Shown here: positions 1 to 8,177 of the stretch, piece after piece | How positions within the stretch are numbered: position 1 is the stretch's first letter | Layout of the letters: each line of letters starts with the position of its first letter | Source of the DNA: Cytophaga hutchinsonii ATCC 33406 | GTDB taxonomy: Bacteria > Bacteroidota > Bacteroidia > Cytophagales > Cytophagaceae | Direction: 5' to 3' | Length of the DNA stretch: 64,000 bases | NCBI RefSeq assembly: GCF_000014145.1 | Contig: NC_008255.1 | Location: 2,496,001 to 2,560,000 of the forward strand | Program-made: the position numbers and the translations under genes | Notes under the pieces: model-generated | Database searches by the model: none | What the model was told of the DNA's origin: nothing | Seen by the model: the letters and a program-made list of their open reading frames with translations, nothing else

Positions 1-1
1 A

Positions 2-82
2 TGGATGATTCAGTTATGGGAATACAAAGCTACTAAAAAGAAACCAGGTATGATTGAATACAAACAGATCCGGCACCTGTAG
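2..82 (+). CDS. 3' end of an unidentified gene (partial)
   Basis: An open frame runs in from the left edge and ends at a TAG at 80-82, giving a 26-residue, Lys/Tyr-rich tail (it ends KQIRHL). It converges on the minus-strand gene that stops at 142. Nothing in this short tail identifies a family, and it could be a chance frame; only the sequence left of the window can settle it. Confidence 0.35.
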   Translation, partial: WMIQLWEYKATKKKPGMIEYKQIRHL

Positions 83-141
83 CGTTCAAAAGAAAGGTGC
101 ACGTATGGTACACCCTTCTTTTACAATTAACTAACATGTAT

Positions 142-1245
142 TTACTGTTTAATAACTTTTTTGCTTTCAGCAATACCGTTCTGTTCAATGCGGATTACAT
201 AAATACCGGCAGGAAGACCTTCACCGATATGCGTTGCAGCATTATATGTATTAACCGACAACAGTTGGCCTGCCGCATTATACAAGGAAACGGTAAAACT
301 GCCTGCATGTGCCGAAACGGTAAAGTCCTGAGAACTTGGATTTGGATACACAGCAAATTTCTCCGCAGCACTGTTTTTTATATCCGTCGTTATTCCATCC
401 TGAGCGACATCTGCCCAGGTTGCGGCAATTTTAATATCGTCAAACCAGGTATAACAATCTACAGAAGGAGCCCATACAGAAGTACTGCCGCCATGAAAGG
501 TTGAAAAATACAGGTTGTCTACTTTGTCACCGTTGCTTACAAACTGAATACCCGTGCGCAGCAATGCCTGCTGCCCGTTGATCCAGAGCTGCACTTCCCC
601 ATCGTGACTGGTAGCTGTATTCACTTTTACCCGTTGAATAATATTATACCATTGTCCTTTCTGAAAATAAAAATCCGTACCGGTTGTCAGCTGTAACGCA
701 TCATTATCGCCACAAGGTCCGTTGGCTTTATCTGCTTCCATGTGATACAGATACAGTACGGCTTTACCACCCGGCCGCCACATTAATCGCGCTGTAAAAC
801 CGTTTGAACCGGTACAGACCGTACAACCGCTGCAACGTCCGCCGCCGCCCAAACCCGGTAATTTCCCACCTTCGGAAGTACCGCCCCAATCGAAGTTATC
901 ACTGAAACGCACCCAGTACGACATATATAATTCATTGGCAGGTGTTACCATAAGCGGTGCCTGTGCACCACCATCCGTAGGACCAAAGGTATTGGCAGGA
1001 TATGTTATGCGCAATGATTTGGTGCCGGACCGGGCAAAGGCATCATCCACAAATGCCCTGCTTTGATTAAAACCATTTACCCAGGGAACAGTAAAACCAT
1101 CGGCACGCCAGGAAGTTATCGTATATTCCGTTTCATCCGCATAGGTTTCGAAGCCTGTCTGATCCAGGACCTGCGCATACGTAACCGGATAATTTATACC
1201 ACTGATAAGCATAAGAACTAGAACTAGAAGGAACTGTTTTTTCAT
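142..1245 (-). CDS. T9SS-exported PL14-like polysaccharide lyase
   Basis: This is a 367-residue secreted protein. Residues 1-24 form a signal peptide ending at YAQ. The body (about 28-280) has the beta-jelly-roll look of family PL14 lyases: YWVRFSDNFDW, then GGKLPGL followed by a Gly/Cys-rich stretch, a LYHME strand and WYNIIQRVKVN. The GGKLPGL plus Cys pattern is what I remember from PL14-type alginate or glucuronan lyases. The last ~75 residues (FAVYPNPSSQDF ... GIYVIRIEQNG) are a type A T9SS sorting domain, so the protein should cross the outer membrane and be anchored or released. It lies downstream of a GH5-like gene on the same strand, 204 bp away, with a hairpin between them, so it is probably a separate transcript. 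Substrate is not deducible. Confidence 0.72.
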   Translation of the reverse strand: MKKQFLLVLVLMLISGINYPVTYAQVLDQTGFETYADETEYTITSWRADGFTVPWVNGFNQSRAFVDDAFARSGTKSLRITYPANTFGPTDGGAQAPLMVTPANELYMSYWVRFSDNFDWGGTSEGGKLPGLGGGGRCSGCTVCTGSNGFTARLMWRPGGKAVLYLYHMEADKANGPCGDNDALQLTTGTDFYFQKGQWYNIIQRVKVNTATSHDGEVQLWINGQQALLRTGIQFVSNGDKVDNLYFSTFHGGSTSVWAPSVDCYTWFDDIKIAATWADVAQDGITTDIKNSAAEKFAVYPNPSSQDFTVSAHAGSFTVSLYNAAGQLLSVNTYNAATHIGEGLPAGIYVIRIEQNGIAESKKVIKQ

Positions 1246-1392
1246 AACGGATTGCTCTTTTTAACATACGGATCTTAATAGTAATACGACAGGTAATACA
1301 GATTGTTTGAAAATGCATCTGCAAAAAATATGTATTCAGTCATTTAAATTACACATATGGAATCAGACCTGAATAGATTGAATGCTGTAAAC

Positions 1393-1431
1393 ATAAAGCG
1401 CGTGTATGAAAATTTCATACACGCGCTTTAT
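1393..1431. terminator. Strong hairpin between the GH5-like and PL14-like genes
   Basis: A perfect 19-bp stem (1393-1411 with 1413-1431) carries the arm AAAGCGCGTGTATGAAA. It lies 19 bases past the GH5-like stop codon. On the minus strand the T-run lies before the stem rather than after it, so it is an imperfect fit to an intrinsic terminator; it may act as a 3'-end stabilising hairpin. Confidence 0.55.
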
Positions 1432-1449
1432 AAAAAAAACAAGGAGCGA

Positions 1450-4400
1450 TTATTTTTTTATTATTTTCCGGGTCTCTGTAAGACCGTTTTTTTCAATACG
1501 GATTAAATATATGCCCGGCGCTAATCCGGCACCGATAAGCGCCTGTGATTCATAGGTACCTCTAAGAACTTCCAGTCCGGAATTGTTGTATACCACAATC
1601 ATAAATTCTCCGGTACCAGCTTCTATGTACAGTTCAGTTTCATATGGATTCGGATACAGATGCAGATCAGCCGACAGACTATTTTCAATAGCTGTTACCG
1701 GACCGCATTGAGAAATATCCGTAATCGGATTAATACCTGTTGTACCTCCGGAACAAACATTACAAACATCACGTGCTGCTTTTCCGTTAATTACACCGGC
1801 ACAATCGGTACATGTTCCTTCTGCTATACCGCAGCCACAGTCTCCGGCAATCAGTTTATCCGGGTCAGACGGACAGGCATCGCCTGCTACCGATACATAG
1901 CCTGCAGGCTGCGTGCATGCTGTCTGTGTAACAGCCGCATTCCCTTTTCCATCACCATCGAGATCCTGATACCAGGTTGTTGCAGCTGTAACCGTTACAA
2001 CCTTTGCTGCCGAAGTTTCTGAACAGTTATTTGACGTAACCGTTACCGTGTAGCTGCCTGCTATTGCTGCCGGATAGGTGGATGCTGTCGCACCGGTAAT
2101 GGTGGTATTATCTTTCTTCCATACATACGTTAAACCTGCACCTGTATTCGCGGCTAAGTTCACACTTCCGCCCGCACAGAATGTGGTTGGCGTTGTTGTG
2201 GTGATCGTTGCTGCCGGCAAGGCATTTACCGTTACAACCTTTGCTGCGGAAATTTCTGAACAGTTATTTGACGTAACCGTTACTGTATAGCTTCCTGCTG
2301 TTGCTGCCGGATAGGTGGATGCTGTTGCACCGGTGATCGTAGTATTATCTTTCTTCCATACATACGTTAAGCCTGCACCTGTATTCGCGGCTAAGCTCAC
2401 ACTTCCACCGGCACAGAATGTGGTTGCCGTTGTTGTGGTGATCGTTGCTGCCGGCAAGGCATTTACCGTTACAACCTTTGCTGCCGAAGTTTCTGAACAG
2501 TTATTTGACGTAACCGTTACCGTGTAGCTGCCTGCTGTTGCTGCCGGATAGGTGGATGCTGTTGCACCGGTGATCGTAGTATTATCTTTCTTCCAGACAT
2601 ACGTTAAGCCTGTGCCTGTATTCGCGGCTAAGCTCACACTTCCACCGGCACAGAATGTGGTTGCCGTTGTTGTGGTGATCGTTGCTGCCGGCAAGGCATT
2701 TACCGTTACAACCTTTGCTGCGGAAATTTCTGAACAGTTATTTGACGTAACCGTTACTGTATAGCTTCCTGCTGTTGCTGCCGGATAGGTGGATGCTGTT
2801 GCACCGGTGATCGTAGTATTATCTTTCTTCCATACATACGTTAAGCCTGCACCTGCATTCGCGGCTAAGCTCACACTTCCACCGGCACAGAATGTGGTTG
2901 CCGTTGTTGTGGTGATCGTTGCTGCCGGCAAGGCATTTACCGTTACAACCTTTGCTGCCGAAGTTTCTGAACAGTTATTTGACGTAACCGTTACCGTGTA
3001 GCTGCCTGCTGTTGCTGCCGGATAGGTTGATGCTGTCGCACCGGTGATCGTAGTATTATCTTTCTTCCAGACATACGTTAAGCCTGTGCCTGTATTCGCG
3101 GCTAAGCTCACACTTCCACCGGCACAGAATGTGGTTGCCGTTGTTGTGGTGATCGTTGCTGCCGGCAAGGCATTTACCGTTACAACCTTTGCTGCCGAAG
3201 TTTCTGAACAGTTATTTGACGTAACCGTTACCGTGTAGCTGCCTGCTGTTGCTGCCGGATAGGTTGATGCTGTCGCACCGGTGATCGTAGTATTATCTTT
3301 CTTCCAGACATACGTTAAGCCTGTGCCTGTATTCGCGGCTAAGCTCACACTTCCACCGGCACAGAATGTGGTTGCCGTTGTTGTGGTGATCGTTGCTGCC
3401 GGTAGTTCTTTTACTGTTACTTGTACTGCTGCTCTTGTTCCTTCACAACCATTTAGCGTCTGTGAAACATAATAACTTGTTGTACCAGCTACTGTTGTTG
3501 AAGGTATCGGTGTTGTGGAAAATGCCGTTGTGGTTGTATTATCTGTATACCATTTCAGGGCTGTGCCTGTTGCTGTTAACGCAACAGCTGACGCATTTTT
3601 ACAATAAACGACAGGTGTTGTTACCGTTGGAGCCGGTGTTGTACAAGCTACTGCACAGGTTGGTTTTACAAGTGCGCTATATGTTGTTGAAAATGTTTTT
3701 GCATCTGTACCGAATTTTTCAATCCCTCCGTTACTGTCTACGCTATTTGATGTCCATGGAAAATGCCCCTGATAGCCATTATTTTTTAACGCTTCATAAG
3801 ATGCCAATGGCGTAAGGTTTGGCGTGCCGGGATTGCCCGCTGGTGTTTCACCAATAAGAACAGCCTTTTCATCCATACCGAAATCACTCGGTGTACGCAC
3901 ATACGGGTTAGAATAATATCCATCGATCCAGGCATAATAATGCGGGGAATAAAAATCCAGCACCGCGTTAGCCTGGTTGTATTGTGCCTTTAAAGCAGCA
4001 TCGCTCCACTTATTTCCATCTGAATTATTCTGTGACCAGGCACCATTTTGACCGATACGCATTTTAGTAGCATTCCATTTAGTAGCTGCCGAACCCATCG
4101 TAACCAATACCGATGTACCATCTGTTCTTGGATTATTATGAATGGCTGAAGCACACATGGCAACAAAGCGCTGCAGTACGGCATACGAACATTTCATATT
4201 GTTTGCATCTTCTGCAACCCATTCAATTTCATTTGAAATATCAATAGACATCAGATACGGATTCGTTTTGTAGCGATTCACAAAAGGTACAAGGTAGTTA
4301 TCGCAATAGGATTGAACTTTTGCCTGATCGTTCAGCATGTTTCTCCAGCTCTGATATTTTGTATACGTGTTTTTTGTATGGTCAAACGACATCATAGTTG

Positions 4401-4776
4401 CCATTACATAGATTCCGTTATTTTTTGCAGATTGAAAAAAGTCATCGACGTTGGCCCAGAATTGTGTGCTGACGCCGGTTACTGTTCCATCGGTATTGAT
4501 ATTGGGCTGCACATCTCCGTTACAGCTGATCCATACGCGGGTAGCATTGATCCCGTTTGCTTTTAGGGTTGCGAAATGTGCAGACCAGAATGCTGCATCG
4601 TAATTTCCACCGAAGTCGTTCCAGTTGTCCCAGGGTGTATTAGCTCCGTTGAAGTAAATCGGACAGGAAGCATTGCCGTTCACGACAAATTTTTTGTTAA
4701 TAATGGTTACCTGCTGCCCAACAGAGGCAATCACAGATGTAAAAATAAGCGCAAAGAGCAGTAAACTTTTTTTCAT
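1450..4776 (-). CDS. T9SS-exported GH5-like glycosidase with six Ig-like repeats
   Basis: Translation from the Met at 4776 gives 1108 residues with a clean signal peptide (MKKSLLLFALIF..., cleavage near VGQQ); the longer frame to 4839 would put 21 unrelated residues in front. Residues ~20-375 are a clan GH-A barrel of the GH5 mannanase/glucanase type: NGANTPWDNW, GINATRVW, acid/base Glu in DISNEIEW (about 181) and nucleophile Glu in LIGETP (about 309). A divergent Ig-like domain follows, then six ~79-residue Ig/PKD-like repeats starting LPAATITTTTATTFCAGGS, then a Cys- and Asp-rich linker (DLDGDGKGN, DCGCG) like a thrombospondin type 3 segment, and a T9SS sorting domain (LYPNPYETELY ... GIYLIRIEKNG). 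It is likely a surface mannan or glucan hydrolase; the exact substrate is an inference. Confidence 0.8.
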   Translation of the reverse strand: MKKSLLLFALIFTSVIASVGQQVTIINKKFVVNGNASCPIYFNGANTPWDNWNDFGGNYDAAFWSAHFATLKANGINATRVWISCNGDVQPNINTDGTVTGVSTQFWANVDDFFQSAKNNGIYVMATMMSFDHTKNTYTKYQSWRNMLNDQAKVQSYCDNYLVPFVNRYKTNPYLMSIDISNEIEWVAEDANNMKCSYAVLQRFVAMCASAIHNNPRTDGTSVLVTMGSAATKWNATKMRIGQNGAWSQNNSDGNKWSDAALKAQYNQANAVLDFYSPHYYAWIDGYYSNPYVRTPSDFGMDEKAVLIGETPAGNPGTPNLTPLASYEALKNNGYQGHFPWTSNSVDSNGGIEKFGTDAKTFSTTYSALVKPTCAVACTTPAPTVTTPVVYCKNASAVALTATGTALKWYTDNTTTTAFSTTPIPSTTVAGTTSYYVSQTLNGCEGTRAAVQVTVKELPAATITTTTATTFCAGGSVSLAANTGTGLTYVWKKDNTTITGATASTYPAATAGSYTVTVTSNNCSETSAAKVVTVNALPAATITTTTATTFCAGGSVSLAANTGTGLTYVWKKDNTTITGATASTYPAATAGSYTVTVTSNNCSETSAAKVVTVNALPAATITTTTATTFCAGGSVSLAANAGAGLTYVWKKDNTTITGATASTYPAATAGSYTVTVTSNNCSEISAAKVVTVNALPAATITTTTATTFCAGGSVSLAANTGTGLTYVWKKDNTTITGATASTYPAATAGSYTVTVTSNNCSETSAAKVVTVNALPAATITTTTATTFCAGGSVSLAANTGAGLTYVWKKDNTTITGATASTYPAATAGSYTVTVTSNNCSEISAAKVVTVNALPAATITTTTPTTFCAGGSVNLAANTGAGLTYVWKKDNTTITGATASTYPAAIAGSYTVTVTSNNCSETSAAKVVTVTAATTWYQDLDGDGKGNAAVTQTACTQPAGYVSVAGDACPSDPDKLIAGDCGCGIAEGTCTDCAGVINGKAARDVCNVCSGGTTGINPITDISQCGPVTAIENSLSADLHLYPNPYETELYIEAGTGEFMIVVYNNSGLEVLRGTYESQALIGAGLAPGIYLIRIEKNGLTETRKIIKK
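1992..3413 (-). repeat. Six tandem 237-bp repeats inside the GH5-like gene
   Basis: Six in-frame units of 237 bp (79 codons) encode the Ig-like domains. They are almost identical even at silent positions. Two silent variants, gccgaagtttc and gcggaaatttc, alternate along part of the array: from low to high coordinate the order is B, A, B, A, B, B. The outermost unit near 2000-2230 has drifted most. Confidence 0.9.
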
Positions 4777-5076
4777 AGAAATCAGATAGATTAGAATTTC
4801 TCCTTTGTTGAAGAAAACGCAGTTCCATATAGTACACATTCAGTGTTTGAAAGTAACGCCCTTTCACTGATTTATTTTAAAATAAATAAAGATAGTACTA
4901 TTTAGAAGAAACAGGCAAAAACAACAAATATCTAAAAATCAAAAAGTTACTACATACAAATACGAACAGGCACCCCCGCGGCGGATAACTGAATGCTCTT
5001 CTGCCGTGGATGTCTCCTGCCTGACAACTGATGGGCTAATGAACAGAAAATAATGCGGGGCAACAACAAGGGCACA
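4777..5076. other. 300-bp gap with no recognised gene
   Basis: The left half is AT-rich and should hold the GH5-like promoter; I see no clear TAnnTTTG box. The right half (4970-5060) is GC-richer and has no open frame of note, no strong hairpin and no repeat. Confidence 0.5.
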
Positions 5077-5460
5077 TTACAGCACCAATTGCGCAAACAG
5101 CTTCTCCAGCGTTTTGGCTGCATCCTGTGTATAACCGGGATGTACCTTGGACGATTGTATCACCGTACTGCGTGTTGCCGTTAACCAGCGGAAACGGGAT
5201 GCTATATCCAGTTCACCGATTGCTCCGCCTGCTTTGCTTCCCAGACAGATCTCTTCAATTGCTTTAAGGTTCTTGCTTACTGCATCAATGTCCAGATCGG
5301 GAGAAAACGCCTGCAATCGTTTATCATCTAACAGATATTTTACCTGCAGGAATTTTTCAGCTTTGCAAAATACAATAACACCTACATTTATAAATTCTTC
5401 GCGCTCTACCTTAGGCATCACGCGAATGACGGCATAATCAAATAAGTTTTTCGCGTGCAT
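5077..5460 (-). CDS. DUF3037 protein
   Basis: A 127-residue soluble protein that I recognise as DUF3037 from the opening FDYAVIRVMPKVEREEFINVGVIVFC and the later LGSKAGGAIGELDIASRFRWLTATRSTVIQ. The family is widespread, of unknown biochemical function, and usually sits next to a HipA-like kinase. Here its start overlaps the end of such a kinase gene by 23 bp, so the two are almost surely translated together. By analogy with HipBA it might be an antitoxin-like or regulatory partner, but it has no HTH motif and that role is speculation. Confidence 0.8.
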   Translation of the reverse strand: MHAKNLFDYAVIRVMPKVEREEFINVGVIVFCKAEKFLQVKYLLDDKRLQAFSPDLDIDAVSKNLKAIEEICLGSKAGGAIGELDIASRFRWLTATRSTVIQSSKVHPGYTQDAAKTLEKLFAQLVL

Positions 5461-6235
5461 CGTTAGCTTCTTTTATAAATATATCTGAATGCTGCATTCG
5501 TGTAAGCAGAAAGGTTGTATAGGCATTGCGCTGGGCTTCCTTGCTTTCAAAGAGCGGCTCATCTTTCAGCCAGTCCGTCGGGATCAGCGCAACAATCGAT
5601 TCAATACGTTCAGTCGTTAACAGCTGTTTACAAAAAACATCTGCCTCGTTAAGTTTAGATGCCTGTTTCAGCAAAACATGATTTTTCACCAATGCAAATG
5701 GGGTCAGAATATGTTCCTTCCAGTTGCTCCAGTTGTGATGAAAATACAGGGAAGCACCCGGATCAATCAGCCAGAGTTCTTTGTTCCAGATCAGCATATT
5801 GGTATTCCGGCAGGTACGGTCAATGTTAGTAAGCAGACAATCCAGCCAAAGAATCTTAGATGCCAGCAGCGGATCAAGCTGCGTAACGGTTGAGTCAAAG
5901 GTGATTGCCCCGGACAAATAATGTAAACCCAGATTGAGTCCGACACTGAATTTCAGCAGGTCCTGAATTTCTTCGTCTGCTTCACTCCGGCCAAAACCTT
6001 CATCCAGATGAATAAAAACCAATTCCGGTACTTTTAATCCCAGCGCCCGTGCAAGCTCCCCGCCCACCAGATCCGCAATCAATGCATTGGTACCCTGTCC
6101 GGCACCGCGGAATTTAATGACGTATAAGAATCCGTCATCTGCTTCTACAATGGCAGGCATTGAACCACCTTCCCGCAGCGGTGTCACATAACGTATTACG
6201 TTTACTGTTCTGAGTTCGGTTAACGTTTGATCCAT
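5438..6235 (-). CDS. HipA-like kinase domain protein
   Basis: A 265-residue protein with a compact HipA/PI3K-like kinase core. The visible motifs are FLYVIKFRG with ATP-binding Lys41, TNIDRTCRNTNML with likely catalytic Asp139 and metal ligand Asn144 or Asn146, and LWLIDPGASL with Asp158 in the place of the DxG metal-binding Asp. It matches the short HipA_2-type family found with DUF3037, not full HipA (about 440 residues), and lacks the N-terminal HipA domain. It probably phosphorylates a protein; the target is unknown. The downstream DUF3037 gene overlaps by 23 bp. No HipB-like HTH antitoxin lies upstream; the gene diverges from the chromate operon. Confidence 0.75.
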   Translation of the reverse strand: MDQTLTELRTVNVIRYVTPLREGGSMPAIVEADDGFLYVIKFRGAGQGTNALIADLVGGELARALGLKVPELVFIHLDEGFGRSEADEEIQDLLKFSVGLNLGLHYLSGAITFDSTVTQLDPLLASKILWLDCLLTNIDRTCRNTNMLIWNKELWLIDPGASLYFHHNWSNWKEHILTPFALVKNHVLLKQASKLNEADVFCKQLLTTERIESIVALIPTDWLKDEPLFESKEAQRNAYTTFLLTRMQHSDIFIKEANDAREKLI

Positions 6236-6443
6236 GAATCGTATCCGGTTTATCTGTAAAGACTGCGCAAAGAACGCAAAAGAAAAGAAATAGAAATAAT
6301 ATTTGACAGCTAAAATTAAACACTGTCTTTATCATCGTGTGTACACGATAGGTAAAACGCAAAAATTATTGCCGTATAGTATAGATTATCGGACATTTAT
6401 ATAAGCAGAAAAACAAATTCACTTTTTATTCATTATTGTATGA

Positions 6444-6451
6444 TACATTTG
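6444..6451 (+). promoter_or_regulatory. Possible Bacteroidota -7 box of the chromate operon
   Basis: The octamer TACATTTG fits the Bacteroidota -7 consensus TAnnTTTG and lies 19 bp before the ATG at 6471. The -33 region is only weakly matched, so this is tentative. Confidence 0.35.
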
Positions 6452-6470
6452 AGCATCTGATTTTATCTGA

Positions 6471-7148
6471 ATGAAAGTATTGCTGGTTGATATATCTGGA
6501 GATGTTCCGGAACTGCGTAAAAATCTTACGGAAGACGCTGCCTTTTCTGTGCATACCGTCCGGGAGATCCGGACGGCTTCCGAACTGATTCAGCTGTATG
6601 AATATGATTGCATTCTTTTCAAGTATCAGGAATTAACGGATAACCTCCGGCCTTTATTAACAGATCTGTACCGGAAGAGTGCTGAAACAGGCATTATTAT
6701 TTTATCTGAAACACTGAGCATTGCAGATAAAGTTCAATTCCTGAATGCCGGTGCTGATGACTGTTTATCGGCGCCTTACAATACGGAAGAACTTAAAGCA
6801 CGTATCCTGGCTGTTATCCGGAGAAAAAAATTCAATACCGGAAGTTCTGTTCATATTGCCAATGTGGTGGTTGATCTTGCCGCACAGTCCATTTGTGTGT
6901 GGGATAAGACTGTGCTGTTAACACGTACGGAGTATGATCTGTTTCTGTTTCTGATCATGAACCGTTCATCAACCGTATCACAGACAAAAATTGCAGATTA
7001 TTTATGGGGAGATACTGCAGAAGATAAAGAAGCTTCCAATCTGCTGATAGCACATATTAAGAATCTCCGTAAAAAATTAAAACAAGCTAAAGCAGAATTA
7101 GAAATTAAAAACGTGTATGGCATTGGTTATACACTGATAGAACTTTAA
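6471..7148 (+). CDS. OmpR-type regulator with degenerate receiver
   Basis: A 225-residue two-domain protein: receiver-like domain (about 1-118) and C-terminal winged helix (about 128-225; LTRTEYDLFLFLIMNRSS, LWGD, LIAHIKNLRKKL, VYGIGYTL). The winged helix is normal, so it should bind DNA. The receiver is not: the phospho-acceptor position after strand 3 is Lys51 (YDCILFKYQEL), the acidic pocket is reduced to VDISGD, and the conserved Lys before Pro is Ala101 (LSAPY). It therefore cannot use standard Asp phosphorylation and has no kinase neighbour. It leads a four-gene set with 8-10 bp gaps ending in chrA, so it most likely controls chromate resistance, perhaps by sensing a ligand or redox state. 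Confidence 0.82.
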   Translation: MKVLLVDISGDVPELRKNLTEDAAFSVHTVREIRTASELIQLYEYDCILFKYQELTDNLRPLLTDLYRKSAETGIIILSETLSIADKVQFLNAGADDCLSAPYNTEELKARILAVIRRKKFNTGSSVHIANVVVDLAAQSICVWDKTVLLTRTEYDLFLFLIMNRSSTVSQTKIADYLWGDTAEDKEASNLLIAHIKNLRKKLKQAKAELEIKNVYGIGYTLIEL

Positions 7149-7158
7149 TACAACCGAT

Positions 7159-7611
7159 ATGAAATGGATCACACGCGAACGCCCTAAGATTGACAGGATC
7201 GCATGCCCCTGGCTGATTCTCCGGTTCATTGACCCGGAAGCAGAGATCATATATGTACCCACCAATCAGGTACTGGATCAGGCGCTTGAACTTAATGCCA
7301 TTCCGTTTGATATTGCAGGAGTAGAGTATACACACGAAGGTCCTTTTTGTACATTCGATTATATTTTAAAAAAACACCTGCTCACCGACGAGGCTCTGCA
7401 TCGCCTAGCCCTGATCGTTCGTGCGGCTGACACAGACGATTATACGATAGCACCACAGGCATCCGGTCTGTTTGCGATCTCTGCCGGCTTGTCTTACAAT
7501 ATCAAAGACGACCATGAAATGCTGCGCCAGGGCCTTATTATCTACGATGCCCTGTACAGCTGGTGCAAATATGTAAGTACTGAAACACACGGCTGGGAAT
7601 TTAAACAATAA
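7159..7611 (+). CDS. ChrB C-terminal domain chromate resistance protein
   Basis: A 150-residue protein corresponding to the C-terminal half of ChrB (Chrome_Resist family). It opens with WITRERPKIDRIACPWLILRF and continues with FDIAGVEYTHEGPFCTFDYILKKH and RLALIVRAADTDD, the segments I associate with that family. Full ChrB proteins (about 300 residues) have an additional N-terminal domain, absent here. The gene is 10 bp after the regulator and 8 bp before an exported protein, in one operon with chrA. Cys, His and Asp residues suggest a metal or redox role; the reaction is not established. Confidence 0.85.
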   Translation: MKWITRERPKIDRIACPWLILRFIDPEAEIIYVPTNQVLDQALELNAIPFDIAGVEYTHEGPFCTFDYILKKHLLTDEALHRLALIVRAADTDDYTIAPQASGLFAISAGLSYNIKDDHEMLRQGLIIYDALYSWCKYVSTETHGWEFKQ

Positions 7612-7619
7612 CACTTTTT

Positions 7620-8168
7620 ATGAACCGATTACAACTAATTTCCGCAATCTGCTTCTTGTTATTTCATGCAGCTGCATACAGCCAGTCGATATCGGCGGAC
7701 TCCTTAAGACATGCAAACAGTATTCCGGACAAACATGTTTATCCGGAAGTGAAGGGCTACATTGCACTTGTAGTACCTGTCTATACATTCAGCAGTGAAG
7801 GCAATGCATTTAACGGGGAACATAGCTTTGTTATCGGTAATCCCTGGGGCATCAATATCTGGAAAAGCAAACGGTTTGGATTTTCCTTTGAATTCACGCC
7901 TTTTTTAAAAATAGACAATAAAGAAAACAAGGTATCCAATGTTCTGTTCCACCCGGGTATCCTTTACAGACTCGGGCATGAGTATACGTTTATTGCACGT
8001 GCGGCTTACGAAACCTCCGGAAGATACGGCTTTACACCGATTATCAATAAAGTGCTGATCCGCACGCCGCACAACACCTTCTATGTGGCTGCATTATTAC
8101 CTGTGCGCTTCGGCAACAACCACGAACCATCTGTTACACCAGGCATTCAATTTGGCATTGGCTTCTGA
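7620..8168 (+). CDS. Exported protein of the chromate operon
   Basis: A 182-residue protein with a signal peptide (about 1-21, ending AAAYSQ). The rest is rich in aromatic, alternating strands (FGFSFEFTPFL, PGILYRLGHEYTFIARAAYE, FYVAALLPVRFGN) and ends in GIQFGIGF with a C-terminal Phe. That pattern suggests a small outer-membrane beta-barrel. I do not recognise a named family. Gaps of 8 and 9 bp to chrB-like and chrA tie it to chromate resistance, possibly as an outer-membrane partner of the exporter; that is an inference from position only. Confidence 0.7.
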   Translation: MNRLQLISAICFLLFHAAAYSQSISADSLRHANSIPDKHVYPEVKGYIALVVPVYTFSSEGNAFNGEHSFVIGNPWGINIWKSKRFGFSFEFTPFLKIDNKENKVSNVLFHPGILYRLGHEYTFIARAAYETSGRYGFTPIINKVLIRTPHNTFYVAALLPVRFGNNHEPSVTPGIQFGIGF

Positions 8169-8177
8169 TCTATTCTT

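Noticed and set aside
1992-3413. CRISPR-like regular repeats
   Set aside because: The units are 237 bp, in-frame and coding, with no spacers; they are protein-domain repeats.
2078-3472. Six similar plus-strand frames of 63-70 residues in a row
   Set aside because: They are antisense shadows of the 237-bp repeats of the GH5-like gene and share the same period.
6135-6362. 75-residue minus-strand frame at the start of the HipA-like gene
   Set aside because: It overlaps the kinase start in another frame and lacks any domain.
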